6,894 nucleotides of DNA from QQUD01 sp039029915 (lineage in GTDB: Bacteria; Chloroflexota; Anaerolineae; Promineifilales; Promineifilaceae), in contig JBCCFD010000429.1 in NCBI GenBank assembly GCA_039029915.1, positions 1 to 6,894 on the forward strand, written 5' to 3'. A program made the position numbers and the translations under genes. Of the stretch, positions 1 to 6,425 are shown piece by piece. Position 1 is the first letter of the stretch. Each line of letters starts with the position of its first letter. The notes below the pieces were generated by a model. That model was not told the DNA's origin, made no database searches, and was given only the letters and a program-made list of their open reading frames with translations.

Positions 1-449
1 GATGTGTTGTGAATTCTAGCGTTTGGTGTGCTGGTGATGACGTCAAGCAGTAAACCGGTGAGGGCAAAATGTCCAAGATGATTAACACCTAGCTGCATTT
101 CAAACCCGTCGGCCGTTTCGGTTCGCGGAATCGCCATGACGCCTGCATTATTGAGCAGGATATCTAAGCGGTCATACTTCGCTTTAAACGCGTCCGCAAA
201 GGCTCGGACGGAGGCCAAATCTGAATTATCAAGCGCCATCAGGTCCAGATTGGCGTTGGGGACCGATTTTAAAACTTCTGCTTTCGCTTTTTCAGCCTTG
301 CTCACGTTTCGGCAGGCCATGACGATGGTGGCCCCTTTGGCAGCCATCATTTTGGTTGATTCTAAGCCGAGACCGCTATTGGCTCCGGTAATGACGACAA
401 CTTTGCCCGTTAAATCGGGCATGTCGTTTTGTGTCCACTTGTTACTCAT
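1..449 (-). CDS. SDR family oxidoreductase, N-terminal part (cut by window edge)
   Basis: The first 149 codons of a short-chain dehydrogenase/reductase are visible; the 3' end lies left of the window. Seen: a Rossmann TGANSGLG cofactor loop at residues 21-28, ACRN after the second strand (residues 45-48; the Arg is of the kind that favours NADP), NNAG at 100-103, and the structural/catalytic Asn123 in GVNHLGHF. The catalytic Ser and the YxxxK pair would lie beyond the edge. The NHLGHF block and overall layout match the retinol dehydrogenase/WWOX/protochlorophyllide reductase-like branch. The ATG at 447-449 is preceded by GAGGA at a good distance. It is the last visible gene of a minus-strand SDR series, 55 bp downstream of the next SDR, to which it is clearly paralogous. 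The substrate cannot be inferred. The family is near certain, and incompleteness is due only to the window edge. Confidence 0.93.
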   Translation of the reverse strand, partial: MSNKWTQNDMPDLTGKVVVITGANSGLGLESTKMMAAKGATIVMACRNVSKAEKAKAEVLKSVPNANLDLMALDNSDLASVRAFADAFKAKYDRLDILLNNAGVMAIPRTETADGFEMQLGVNHLGHFALTGLLLDVITSTPNARIHNT

Positions 450-469
450 TTTTTCCTCGATCTTTAGGT

Positions 470-499
470 GAAATAAAGCCCAAACTGTGAGTTTATTTC
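470..499 (-). repeat. AT-rich inverted repeat between two SDR genes
   Basis: GAAATAAA (470-477) and TTTATTTC (492-499) are perfect 8-base arms around a 14-base loop. An alternative small hairpin, AAACT/AGTTT, overlaps it at 482-494. No T-run follows on the minus strand, so this is not a convincing terminator. It could act as an mRNA processing or stability element between co-transcribed genes, or be chance in AT-rich DNA. Confidence 0.4.
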
Positions 500-504
500 C
501 TGAA

Positions 505-1479
505 TTATAATTGTTTTTCTTTAAGACCAACGAGCCCGTAGCTCAGATCAACTAATTTTCTAGCGGTTTCTAAATCTTTAGCATGCGGGTTTGGGGATGT
601 CATGGGCCACCCGCCATCTTTGGTTCCCGGATCCCGATACAAAACGCTGCTTTGGCTAAAATAAGCGCCGGAATGATTTGGTGCGTCGTCAGAAAGCAAG
701 CAGTGAAGCGAGGTTTGTGCTGAATCCTCGTTGCTATCAGACATTGAACGAGTCAACGGCCGTGCAATGCCCATTAACGTTCTCATGATAAAATTCCCGC
801 CCGAACCAAAGTTTGATCTTGCCCAACCAGGATGTACCGAAAATGCTGATACGCCTGTTCCTTCCAACCTTTTACCAAGCTCCATGGCATATAAATTAGT
901 GGCTACTTTTGCTTCGGCATAAGCGGCAAAGTTGTTGTAGGGTCGATTTTTGAAATTCAAATCGTCTAAATGAACTTTAGGACGGTTTTTTGGATTGCCT
1001 GCATGAACAACAGACGAAAGGATGACCATTCTTGACGGAGCGCTTTTCTTCAATGTTTCTAAAAGCAGCTCTGTTAGCAGGAAATGTCCGAAATAACTGA
1101 TGCCAATGGTCATTTCAAGGCCATCTTTTGTAAAGTTCGGACCATCGCCAGCCATATCAACCAAACCAGCATTACACGCTAACCCATCTAATCTGTTGTG
1201 CTCTTGAGAGAAAGCGTCAACAAAATCTCGGACCGATTGCAGGTCCGCAAGATCGAGCCTCATTACCTCATAGCTGCCTTTCAATCCATGAAAGCTTTGT
1301 GCTTCTGCTTCACCGGCTTCAATTCGACGGCAGGCCATCACGACATGACCGCCTTGCTTTACAAGTTGTCTTGTCGTTTCAAGTCCAACACCGGAATTCG
1401 CGCCAGTTACGATATATACTTTGCCGCTAATATCTTTTGCAGCAGTTTGTGAATCAATTTTTAATATTCTTCTAGCCAT
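505..1479 (-). CDS. SDR family oxidoreductase (retinol dehydrogenase/WWOX-like), catalytic Asn replaced by Ser
   Basis: A 324-residue NAD(P)-dependent oxidoreductase, presumably cytoplasmic. Seen: TGANSGVG at residues 25-32 (dinucleotide binding), ACRR at 49-52 (basic residues that usually indicate NADPH), NAG at 103-105, SS at 155-156, and the catalytic YAEAK with Tyr187 and Lys191. A C-terminal extension of about 120 residues, rich in Trp/Pro/Gly near residues 290-310, is typical of this longer SDR branch. The block that reads GVNHLGHF in the neighbouring paralogue reads GISYFGHF here, so Ser128 stands where the catalytic-tetrad Asn is expected. The start is the ATG at 1477-1479 because AGAGGA lies just upstream. 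An in-frame TTG at 1525-1527 would add 16 residues but has no ribosome site. The gene lies 51 bp after the upstream SDR and 55 bp before the next one, consistent with one transcript. The substrate is unknown. Confidence 0.94.
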   Translation of the reverse strand: MARRILKIDSQTAAKDISGKVYIVTGANSGVGLETTRQLVKQGGHVVMACRRIEAGEAEAQSFHGLKGSYEVMRLDLADLQSVRDFVDAFSQEHNRLDGLACNAGLVDMAGDGPNFTKDGLEMTIGISYFGHFLLTELLLETLKKSAPSRMVILSSVVHAGNPKNRPKVHLDDLNFKNRPYNNFAAYAEAKVATNLYAMELGKRLEGTGVSAFSVHPGWARSNFGSGGNFIMRTLMGIARPLTRSMSDSNEDSAQTSLHCLLSDDAPNHSGAYFSQSSVLYRDPGTKDGGWPMTSPNPHAKDLETARKLVDLSYGLVGLKEKQL

Positions 1480-1530
1480 TTGATCATCCTCTTCTTTTAG
1501 ATGGGGTCTAGTTTTTGGAAGCCACAAAGT

Positions 1531-2343
1531 TTATGACAGCATTCGCTGACGCATACCGGCCATAAAGCCGTCATCGCCTGCTTGTTCGCGCATGGCGTAC
1601 ATCTGTTTGGCGTCGTCACCTAATAAGTAGCGCAGTTGAGCCTTGCCATCTGTCGTTGCTTCATAGATACCGGCAGCGATTTGCTCAGCAGTGCTGGCTG
1701 CTAGGCCCGAACTTTCGCGGGCGGCCATAAATTTTTGGACGGCCGGCATATATTCTGGCTGGTCGTTTGGCATGGCCATGTCTAATGAGCGCCCACCAAA
1801 GTCGGTTGAGACACCACCTGGCTCAATTAACTTGACCTGAACGCCAATTTCGCCCAGCTCAAATGCCAATGATTCTGAAAATCCTTCAATAGCCCATTTG
1901 CTGCTGTGGTAAAGGCTGATAAAGGGAAAAGTGATACGCCCGCCAATGGAGGAGACGTTTAAAAACATGCCTGCTTTGTTCGCACGGAAGTGGGGGAGAA
2001 AAGCGCGGGTGACTTCCATTAGACCAAACACGTTGGTATCAAACTGCCGTTTAATTTGCTCACGCGTGGCTGCTTCAAAGGGGCCTGCTAAGCCGTAACC
2101 AGCGTTGTTAAGAACAACGTCGACCGTTTCAAAATCGCTGAGAATTTGGTTAGCGGCTAAATCAATTGAGGCTTGGTCGGTGACATCCAGCTGATAAACA
2201 TAGATGTTTTCAATGTTGGTAAGTTCCGTTTCGTTTTCTGGCTTGCGCATGGTGGCGGCGACTTTCCAGCCTTTCTCTTGAAAGTATTTAGCGGTTGCTT
2301 TGCCAATGCCTGAACTTGCGCCGGTAATCACAATAGATTTCAT
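1531..2343 (-). CDS. Classical SDR family NAD(P)-dependent oxidoreductase
   Basis: A complete 270-residue SDR, the usual length for the classical type. Seen: TGASSGIG at residues 7-14, a basic residue after the second strand (Arg33), LDV at 52-54, NNAG at 79-82, Asn104, Ser132, Tyr145 and Lys149, so the full N-S-Y-K catalytic tetrad is present. EPGG at about 174-177 follows the active site as usual. It belongs to a different SDR branch from the two genes downstream, being closer to the many 'oxidoreductase, SDR family' proteins that sit beside TetR regulators. The ATG start is preceded by AAGGA at a normal distance. It is the promoter-proximal gene of the SDR operon, with an operator-like site and promoter 25-60 bp upstream (2369-2403), so control by the adjacent TetR protein is likely. 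The substrate cannot be named from sequence. Confidence 0.95.
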   Translation of the reverse strand: MKSIVITGASSGIGKATAKYFQEKGWKVAATMRKPENETELTNIENIYVYQLDVTDQASIDLAANQILSDFETVDVVLNNAGYGLAGPFEAATREQIKRQFDTNVFGLMEVTRAFLPHFRANKAGMFLNVSSIGGRITFPFISLYHSSKWAIEGFSESLAFELGEIGVQVKLIEPGGVSTDFGGRSLDMAMPNDQPEYMPAVQKFMAARESSGLAASTAEQIAAGIYEATTDGKAQLRYLLGDDAKQMYAMREQAGDDGFMAGMRQRMLS

Positions 2344-2368
2344 GTTTGTTTTCCTTTTTCTTGTCTAA

Positions 2369-2396
2369 CTTATAAACATTAAGATTGATTAGTCAG
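2369..2396 (-). promoter_or_regulatory. Probable sigma70-type promoter of the SDR operon
   Basis: Read on the minus strand, CTGACT (2391-2396) is a moderate -35, followed by a 16-base spacer and TATAAG (2369-2374), a five-of-six -10. Transcription would start near 2362, giving a short leader that contains the AAGGA ribosome site of the SDR gene starting at 2343. The -35 lies inside the operator-like site at 2382-2403, as expected for repression by occlusion. Confidence 0.6.
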
Positions 2397-2403
2397 TCAT
2401 TTT
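2382..2403. promoter_or_regulatory. TetR-type operator, SDR-proximal copy
   Basis: On the plus strand the core is TGATT-AGTC-AGTCA (2386-2399), an imperfect dyad. Read in the opposite direction, the 22-base site matches the one at 3001-3022 at 20 of 22 positions. Two copies flanking a tetR gene, each over a promoter -35, are strong evidence for a binding site of that regulator. Binding itself is inferred. Confidence 0.72.
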
Positions 2404-2415
2404 GAGTAAAAAAAA

Positions 2416-2982
2416 TTATTTAGAAACGCCGTCCCAAAACAGGTCAAACCCTTTCGTAATGTGCTTGGTTAATGCCATATCCTTGAGTTGGTGCTTCATA
2501 GCGTAGGCGACGGATGCTTCTAATTGAGCGATGAGAACACGGCCGTAATAATCAGGATCGACATCACCAATGATGCCATCTGCAATCCCTTTCTGCACTA
2601 AAGCCAAACCAACCGCCATTTCTTCTTCTTGGCGCCGCTGGGCTTCTTGGCTAACCAAATTTGATATTTTTAGCTGCATCATCAGGGTATACCGGACTGG
2701 ATTATTGATGCCCCAGTCGATAAATCGAAACCACATATGTTCTGTAACGGCTTTAAACGCTTGGTCTTCCGTAATTCCCGTCATGATGTGGGTAGACCAT
2801 TCATGCTTTAACTGCAGATAAACCGCATCAATTAAATCGTTTTTTGATTCAAAATAGTTAAAGAGCGTGCCGGTAGCAACACCAGCGTGTTTGGCGATCT
2901 TTGAAGTCGGGGTATTCCAAAACCCTTCCTTCGCAAATAAATCGATAGCGGCTTCAATGAGTTGTGTTTGTTTATCGCTCAT
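2416..2982 (-). CDS. TetR/AcrR family transcriptional regulator
   Basis: A 188-residue one-component regulator of the usual TetR size. Seen: the N-terminal DNA-binding domain at about residues 5-50, beginning with IEAAIDLFAKEGF (9-21). The helix-turn-helix spans about 25-44 (TSKIAKHAGVATGTLFNYF), followed by the typical SKNDL at 46-50. The remainder is an all-helical ligand and dimerisation region with no recognised ligand signature. It is transcribed in the same direction as the SDR genes, 72 bp upstream of the first one, and separate promoters can be seen for each. Operator-like sites before tetR and before the SDR operon indicate autoregulation plus control of the SDRs. The ATG has no Shine-Dalgarno sequence; it follows the -10 element by 8 bases, so the mRNA is probably leaderless. 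It is next to choline-sulfatase, but I see no matching operator in front of that gene and do not call it betI. Confidence 0.95.
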   Translation of the reverse strand: MSDKQTQLIEAAIDLFAKEGFWNTPTSKIAKHAGVATGTLFNYFESKNDLIDAVYLQLKHEWSTHIMTGITEDQAFKAVTEHMWFRFIDWGINNPVRYTLMMQLKISNLVSQEAQRRQEEEMAVGLALVQKGIADGIIGDVDPDYYGRVLIAQLEASVAYAMKHQLKDMALTKHITKGFDLFWDGVSK

Positions 2983-2990
2983 AGTGGGGC

Positions 2991-3019
2991 AGTATAAAGC
3001 AAAATGACTGATTAGTCAA
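2991..3019 (-). promoter_or_regulatory. Strong sigma70-type promoter of tetR, leaderless layout
   Basis: Read on the minus strand: TTGACT (3014-3019), exactly 17 bases, then TATACT (2991-2996). Both boxes match the consensus at five of six positions. Only eight bases separate the -10 from the ATG at 2982, so the predicted start point falls within a base or two of the start codon. The -35 is covered by the operator-like site at 3001-3022. Confidence 0.78.
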
Positions 3020-3022
3020 TCT
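3001..3022. promoter_or_regulatory. TetR-type operator, tetR-proximal copy
   Basis: Core TGACT-GATT-AGTCA at 3005-3018: perfect 5-base inverted arms around a 4-base centre, a normal architecture for TetR-family operators. It overlaps the -35 of the tetR promoter, which fits autorepression. The second copy lies at 2382-2403 in inverted orientation. Confidence 0.75.
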
Positions 3023-3092
3023 TTTTCTTGAAGTTCATGCTTTTATCATGCTAACCACCCACTGGAAGACTGTTTCTGTTGCATTAATGGAC

Positions 3093-3123
3093 AATTGACC
3101 CCGCCAGAGGGTGGGGGGCAATT
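3093..3123 (-). terminator. GC-rich stem-loop after choline-sulfatase, terminator-like but without T-run
   Basis: AATTG (3093-3097) plus CCCC (3099-3102) can pair with GGGG (3115-3118) plus CAATT (3119-3123), leaving A3098 bulged. It starts 11 bases beyond the sulfatase TAA, which is followed in frame by a second TAA. No T-run follows on the minus strand, so it may be a Rho-assisted or mRNA 3'-end structure rather than a classic intrinsic terminator. Confidence 0.4.
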
Positions 3124-3134
3124 AAGCATTGTTA

Positions 3135-4685
3135 TTAGGTGATACGCTTTGTTTTGGGTTGAGGCCACATTTGGGGTAGCTCGATGTTATACAAATCAGA
3201 ATCCATATTGATATAGGATTTACCCGTTCCGGGGGCAGGGACAAAGTCCCATTTATCATTTCGAGTCCCTTTGCTTACGGCAGAGGCAATGAGATGCCGC
3301 TTCTTTTGATCAGCGACGATCTCCGTTTTTAGTTTAGGCACATCCCATTTTTTAGAAAGTAGATCAAGAAGCTTATTTTTTATGGCGTCATATTCGGCCA
3401 GTTCTGCTAGATTTCTGAGCTCATTGGGGTCCTCATCAATATTGTAAAGCAAAGGCGGATCGTCCTGCCCAAAAATCAATTTATAGGGTCCTTGTCGGAT
3501 CATAAGCTCAGGTGCGATTACTCCTTCGCCGAGGAATTCTGCAAAAACTGTGTTGCTCATTTGATTTGTATCTGTGGTGGTCAACGGCCGTTTTAAACTT
3601 TCACCATCAATTGGCGCGGCATATTCTGGGACCGGGCTCTCTCCAGAAGCAAAGTCAACCATCGTTGGCAGAATATCAACTAAAGAAACGTTCGCCTGAA
3701 TTTGCTTCTGTTGAATCTTTGGGCCAGCAAAAATCAGGGGCACTTTGGCGGACCATTCGTAAAACGAATATTTGTACCACAGGCCACGTTCACCCATCAT
3801 ATCGCCGTGGTCAGAGGTGAAAATGATGATGGTGTTATCGTATTGCTCCGTATCTTTTAACGCTTGAACGAGTTCGCCAACCTTGGCATCAATGTAGCTA
3901 ATCATCCCGTAGTAGGCGTGTCGGGCGTTTCGAATCATTTCATCACTAAGCACATCATCTTCCAACACACCAATCATTTGACGCAGCCGATAGCTGTGCG
4001 GGTCGAGTTCTTCATTGGGAATGCGTCCTATCGTTGGCATGTCGATTTCGTTATGGTCATATAGATCCCAATATTTCTGTTCGGCATTAAAGGGGTCGTG
4101 GGGTTGAGTAAATGAGGTCATGAGGAAAAACGGCCGTTTATCTGCAGACCTTGGGTAGTCGTAAATTTTTCGCACGGCTTGGAAGCAAACCTCATTGTCG
4201 AAATCAATCTGCATGGTGACTTTGGCTGGGCCCGCCATCCGAATACTGTCCGGTTGATGATACCAAGAGAGGCGCTCAGTTAACGGCCGTTGCCAGTCAG
4301 GCGTCCACTCAAAGCCGCCCGGATAATAGTCAGTGGTTAGCCGCTCCTCAAAGCCGTGCAGCTGATCAGCACCCACAAAATGCATCTTCCCAGAGACACA
4401 AGTTTGATACCCCATTTCACGCAAATAGTGAGCAAAGGTAGGCACAGATGACGGGAATTCTGCTGCATTGTCATAAGTACCGATGCGAGAGCACAGCTGA
4501 CCAGCAGCCATACTGCTTCGGGATGGTCCACAGACAGGGCTATTACAGTACGCATTATGAAAAACGGCCCCTTCAGCGGCTAATTGCGTGAGGTTTGGCG
4601 TTTTGACGACTGGATGTCCGTAAATAGGGAGGGCTGGACCAGCAAGTTGGTCACACATGATGATGAGAAAATTTGGTTGAGTCAT
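3135..4685 (-). CDS. betC: Choline-sulfatase
   Basis: A 516-residue sulfatase predicted to hydrolyse choline-O-sulfate to choline and sulfate. Choline is then a nutrient or a glycine betaine precursor. No signal peptide is visible, so it is cytoplasmic like known BetC. Seen: Asp12 in the N-terminal metal strand, the nucleophile Cys52 in CGPSR (52-56, to be converted to formylglycine), SGKMHF with Lys100 and His102, TQPHDP with His196, SDHGD with Asp292 and His293, and Lys305. The stretch at 71-119 (YDNAAE, GKMHFVG, DQLHGFEERLTTD) closely resembles rhizobial BetC as I remember it. The tail at about 455-510 has the QKKRHL...WDF...P layout of the choline-sulfatase C-terminal domain. Length matches the family (about 510). 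The start ATG lacks a clear ribosome site. No bet genes or choline-sulfate transporter are nearby, and the maturation enzyme must be encoded elsewhere. Confidence 0.93.
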   Translation of the reverse strand: MTQPNFLIIMCDQLAGPALPIYGHPVVKTPNLTQLAAEGAVFHNAYCNSPVCGPSRSSMAAGQLCSRIGTYDNAAEFPSSVPTFAHYLREMGYQTCVSGKMHFVGADQLHGFEERLTTDYYPGGFEWTPDWQRPLTERLSWYHQPDSIRMAGPAKVTMQIDFDNEVCFQAVRKIYDYPRSADKRPFFLMTSFTQPHDPFNAEQKYWDLYDHNEIDMPTIGRIPNEELDPHSYRLRQMIGVLEDDVLSDEMIRNARHAYYGMISYIDAKVGELVQALKDTEQYDNTIIIFTSDHGDMMGERGLWYKYSFYEWSAKVPLIFAGPKIQQKQIQANVSLVDILPTMVDFASGESPVPEYAAPIDGESLKRPLTTTDTNQMSNTVFAEFLGEGVIAPELMIRQGPYKLIFGQDDPPLLYNIDEDPNELRNLAELAEYDAIKNKLLDLLSKKWDVPKLKTEIVADQKKRHLIASAVSKGTRNDKWDFVPAPGTGKSYINMDSDLYNIELPQMWPQPKTKRIT

Positions 4686-4704
4686 GAGGTCTACTTTTTT
4701 TTGA

Positions 4705-4734
4705 TTTATGAAGCGCTCCGATCGTAATTCGCAA
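4705..4734 (-). promoter_or_regulatory. Weak candidate promoter for choline-sulfatase
   Basis: Read on the minus strand, TTGCGA (4729-4734) and CATAAA (4705-4710) are separated by 18 bases; each matches the consensus at four of six. The spacer holds TCCGATCG (plus strand, 4717-4724), a sequence that recurs at 4813-4820. This is the best pair I can find before the gene but is far from decisive. Confidence 0.3.
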
Positions 4735-4804
4735 CCAAAATTTAGACAAAAATTAAATACGGCCGATTATTGCGGCGTCTTATCTAGCAAGCTTGTTGAA
4801 AAAT

Positions 4805-4835
4805 GATCGTTTTCCGATCGATTCAAAACTATAGT
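4805..4835 (+). promoter_or_regulatory. Dyad GATCG-N5-CGATC followed by a -10-like box
   Basis: GATCG (4805-4809) and CGATC (4815-4819) form a perfect 5-base inverted repeat. Eleven bases downstream lies TATAGT (4830-4835), a five-of-six -10 with no acceptable -35 at 16-18 bases; the dyad covers that position instead. This could be an activator-dependent promoter for the flavoprotein gene at 4954, leaving a leader of about 110 bases. The rest of 4686-4953 is AT-rich, and I see no gene in it. Confidence 0.3.
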
Positions 4836-4953
4836 GCAGAACATCAAACAAATTAGCAGATTGAAATTCATCAAATAAAGAAATTTTAAGATGGTTTGCA
4901 TCGCTACAGAGTCGCCAATCTATTAAACCGTCTGCTTGAAGGAAATAGTTATC

Positions 4954-6399
4954 ATGAACAAAATTCATAACCAACCAATCCATACGCGAGCAATTATTAT
5001 CGGGGGAAGTATTGCAGGGCTCTTAACCGCACGCGTCTTGTCTGATCATTTCGAAGAAGTTCTTGTTATTGAAAGAGATAAACTGGCAGACAAGCCCGTT
5101 CCCCGTCGCGGCGTTCCGCAAAGTGGTCAAACACACAGCATTCATCAAAAAGGTGCTGAAATTATCCAGGAGCTTTTCCCTGATTTAATCTGGGATTTTG
5201 AACACGCTGGGGTTATTCCCTGTGATTTAGGGAGTGAAATGCGCTGGCTGTTCTTTGGGGAGTGGATGAAGCCCAACCGCTCTGATGTCTTTGTTCACTG
5301 GTGTGACAGGCCGCAGCTAGAATGGCAAATTCGCCAGCGGGTTCAGGCGATGCCAAATGTTCAACTGCTTGATGATTGTCAGGTTGTTGAGCTGTTAACG
5401 GATGCTTCAAAAGAGCAGGTAACAGGTGTTACCGTGCGCCTACCCAAGGAAATGGGGGGAAAACGGCCGTATATGGCCAATCTCGTTGTCGACGCTTGTG
5501 GCCGTGGTTCCCGAGTTTCCCAATGGGTAAAGCAGCTTGACTATCCCGAGGTGCCAGTATCAGAAGTCAAAATTAACCTTGGCTACGCTTCAGGCATTTT
5601 CCAACTGCTAGAAAACAGCAATCCTGATTGGAAAGCACTGCTGATCTCAGCCAAGCCAGGCTTGAGCCAAAAGCTTGGGCTCATTTATCGTATGCCCAAT
5701 AATCAAATCAAGGTACTTTTAGCTGGCTGGTTTGGCGATCATCCGCCAACAGACCTTGAGGCATATCTGCAGTTTGCCCGTTCATTGCCACAGCCTGATA
5801 TTTATGAAACGCTGCGCACCGCAAAACCGCTGGCTCCCATTAAAGCGTACAAACTGCAATCAAATAAATGGAACCATTTCGAGTCGGCTGCCAAATGGCC
5901 AGAAGGACTTTGTGTGGTAGGTGATGCAGTTTGCAGCTTTAACCCAAGCTTTGGGCAGGGGATGACGGTGGCTGCATTACACGCTGTTGCTTTAGGCGAA
6001 CAGGTGCAAAAATTAAACCACCAAGGCAAAGGATTAGCAGCGTCAGGTTTATCTCGTCGGTTCCAAAAAGAGGCGGCAAAAATTGTGAATAATCCTTGGA
6101 TGATCACAACGGGTGAGGATTTACGTTTCCAAGAAGCAGAAGGCCCACGGCCGTTTTCATTGCCAATTATCCAAAACTATTTGGCCCAAGTTTTTGAAAT
6201 AGCTCACACAAATCCGGCCGTTGCCAAACAGTTCTTTGAGGTGATGACCTTTATGAAAGAGCCACCAGCATTCTTCCAACCCGTTGTTTTGGTACCTGTT
6301 TTGAAACATTTGGCCAAGAAGGCATTTAGCCCATCCTCAAGCAGGCCGGAAGACGGCCTCAATGAACCCTTTCACCACAATCCTGTTCCAATGAAGTAA
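4954..6399 (+). CDS. FAD-dependent monooxygenase-like oxidoreductase
   Basis: A 481-residue flavoprotein of the class A (PHBH-fold) monooxygenase type, predicted to use FAD and probably NAD(P)H and O2 on an unidentified substrate. Seen: an N-terminal Rossmann segment, RAIIIGGSIAGL at residues 12-23 (the GGSIAG variant of GxGxxG), with Glu40-Arg41 at the end of the second strand to bind the FAD ribose. Next come DACGRGS at 180-186, the DG-type motif, and GDAVCSFNPSFGQGM at 323-337, the GD motif that binds the FAD pyrophosphate and ribityl. No N-terminal signal or clear membrane helix is seen, and the C-terminus is Pro/His-rich. The ATG at 4954 is chosen because AAGGA lies 10 bases upstream; an in-frame TTG at 4936 would add six residues and lacks a site of its own. 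It is divergent from choline-sulfatase and followed by two terminator-like structures, so probably monocistronic. A halogenase or geranylgeranyl-reductase relative cannot be excluded, but no WxWxIP motif is present. Confidence 0.87.
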   Translation: MNKIHNQPIHTRAIIIGGSIAGLLTARVLSDHFEEVLVIERDKLADKPVPRRGVPQSGQTHSIHQKGAEIIQELFPDLIWDFEHAGVIPCDLGSEMRWLFFGEWMKPNRSDVFVHWCDRPQLEWQIRQRVQAMPNVQLLDDCQVVELLTDASKEQVTGVTVRLPKEMGGKRPYMANLVVDACGRGSRVSQWVKQLDYPEVPVSEVKINLGYASGIFQLLENSNPDWKALLISAKPGLSQKLGLIYRMPNNQIKVLLAGWFGDHPPTDLEAYLQFARSLPQPDIYETLRTAKPLAPIKAYKLQSNKWNHFESAAKWPEGLCVVGDAVCSFNPSFGQGMTVAALHAVALGEQVQKLNHQGKGLAASGLSRRFQKEAAKIVNNPWMITTGEDLRFQEAEGPRPFSLPIIQNYLAQVFEIAHTNPAVAKQFFEVMTFMKEPPAFFQPVVLVPVLKHLAKKAFSPSSSRPEDGLNEPFHHNPVPMK

Positions 6400-6425
6400 A
6401 CAGTCTGATTTGGATAATATATTAC

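Noticed and set aside
136..471. Plus-strand open reading frame of 111 codons
   Set aside because: It lies wholly opposite the minus-strand SDR, whose TGxxxGxG, NNAG and NHLGHF motifs are clear. The antisense product has no recognisable features.
1480..1527. TTG start giving the middle SDR 16 extra residues
   Set aside because: The extension is not SDR-like and has no ribosome site. The ATG at 1479 has AGAGGA just upstream.
2416..2982. Calling the TetR regulator BetI because choline-sulfatase is adjacent
   Set aside because: The operator-like sites are at the tetR and SDR promoters and none is seen before the sulfatase. No bet genes are present.
3035..3052. Direct repeat TCATGCT (3035-3041 and 3046-3052) upstream of tetR
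   Set aside because: Short, only two copies, upstream of the promoter boxes, and readily explained by chance.
4337..4555. Minus-strand 72-codon frame within the sulfatase gene
   Set aside because: It is an out-of-frame shadow of the region encoding the CGPSR nucleophile motif, where the sulfatase frame is strongly conserved.
4936..4953. TTG start giving the flavoprotein six extra residues
   Set aside because: The AAGGA that would serve the ATG at 4954 overlaps this extension, and the TTG has no site of its own.
4780..4983. Minus-strand 67-codon frame in the divergent spacer
   Set aside because: It starts inside the flavoprotein gene on the opposite strand, has no ribosome site that I can see, and its product resembles no family I know.
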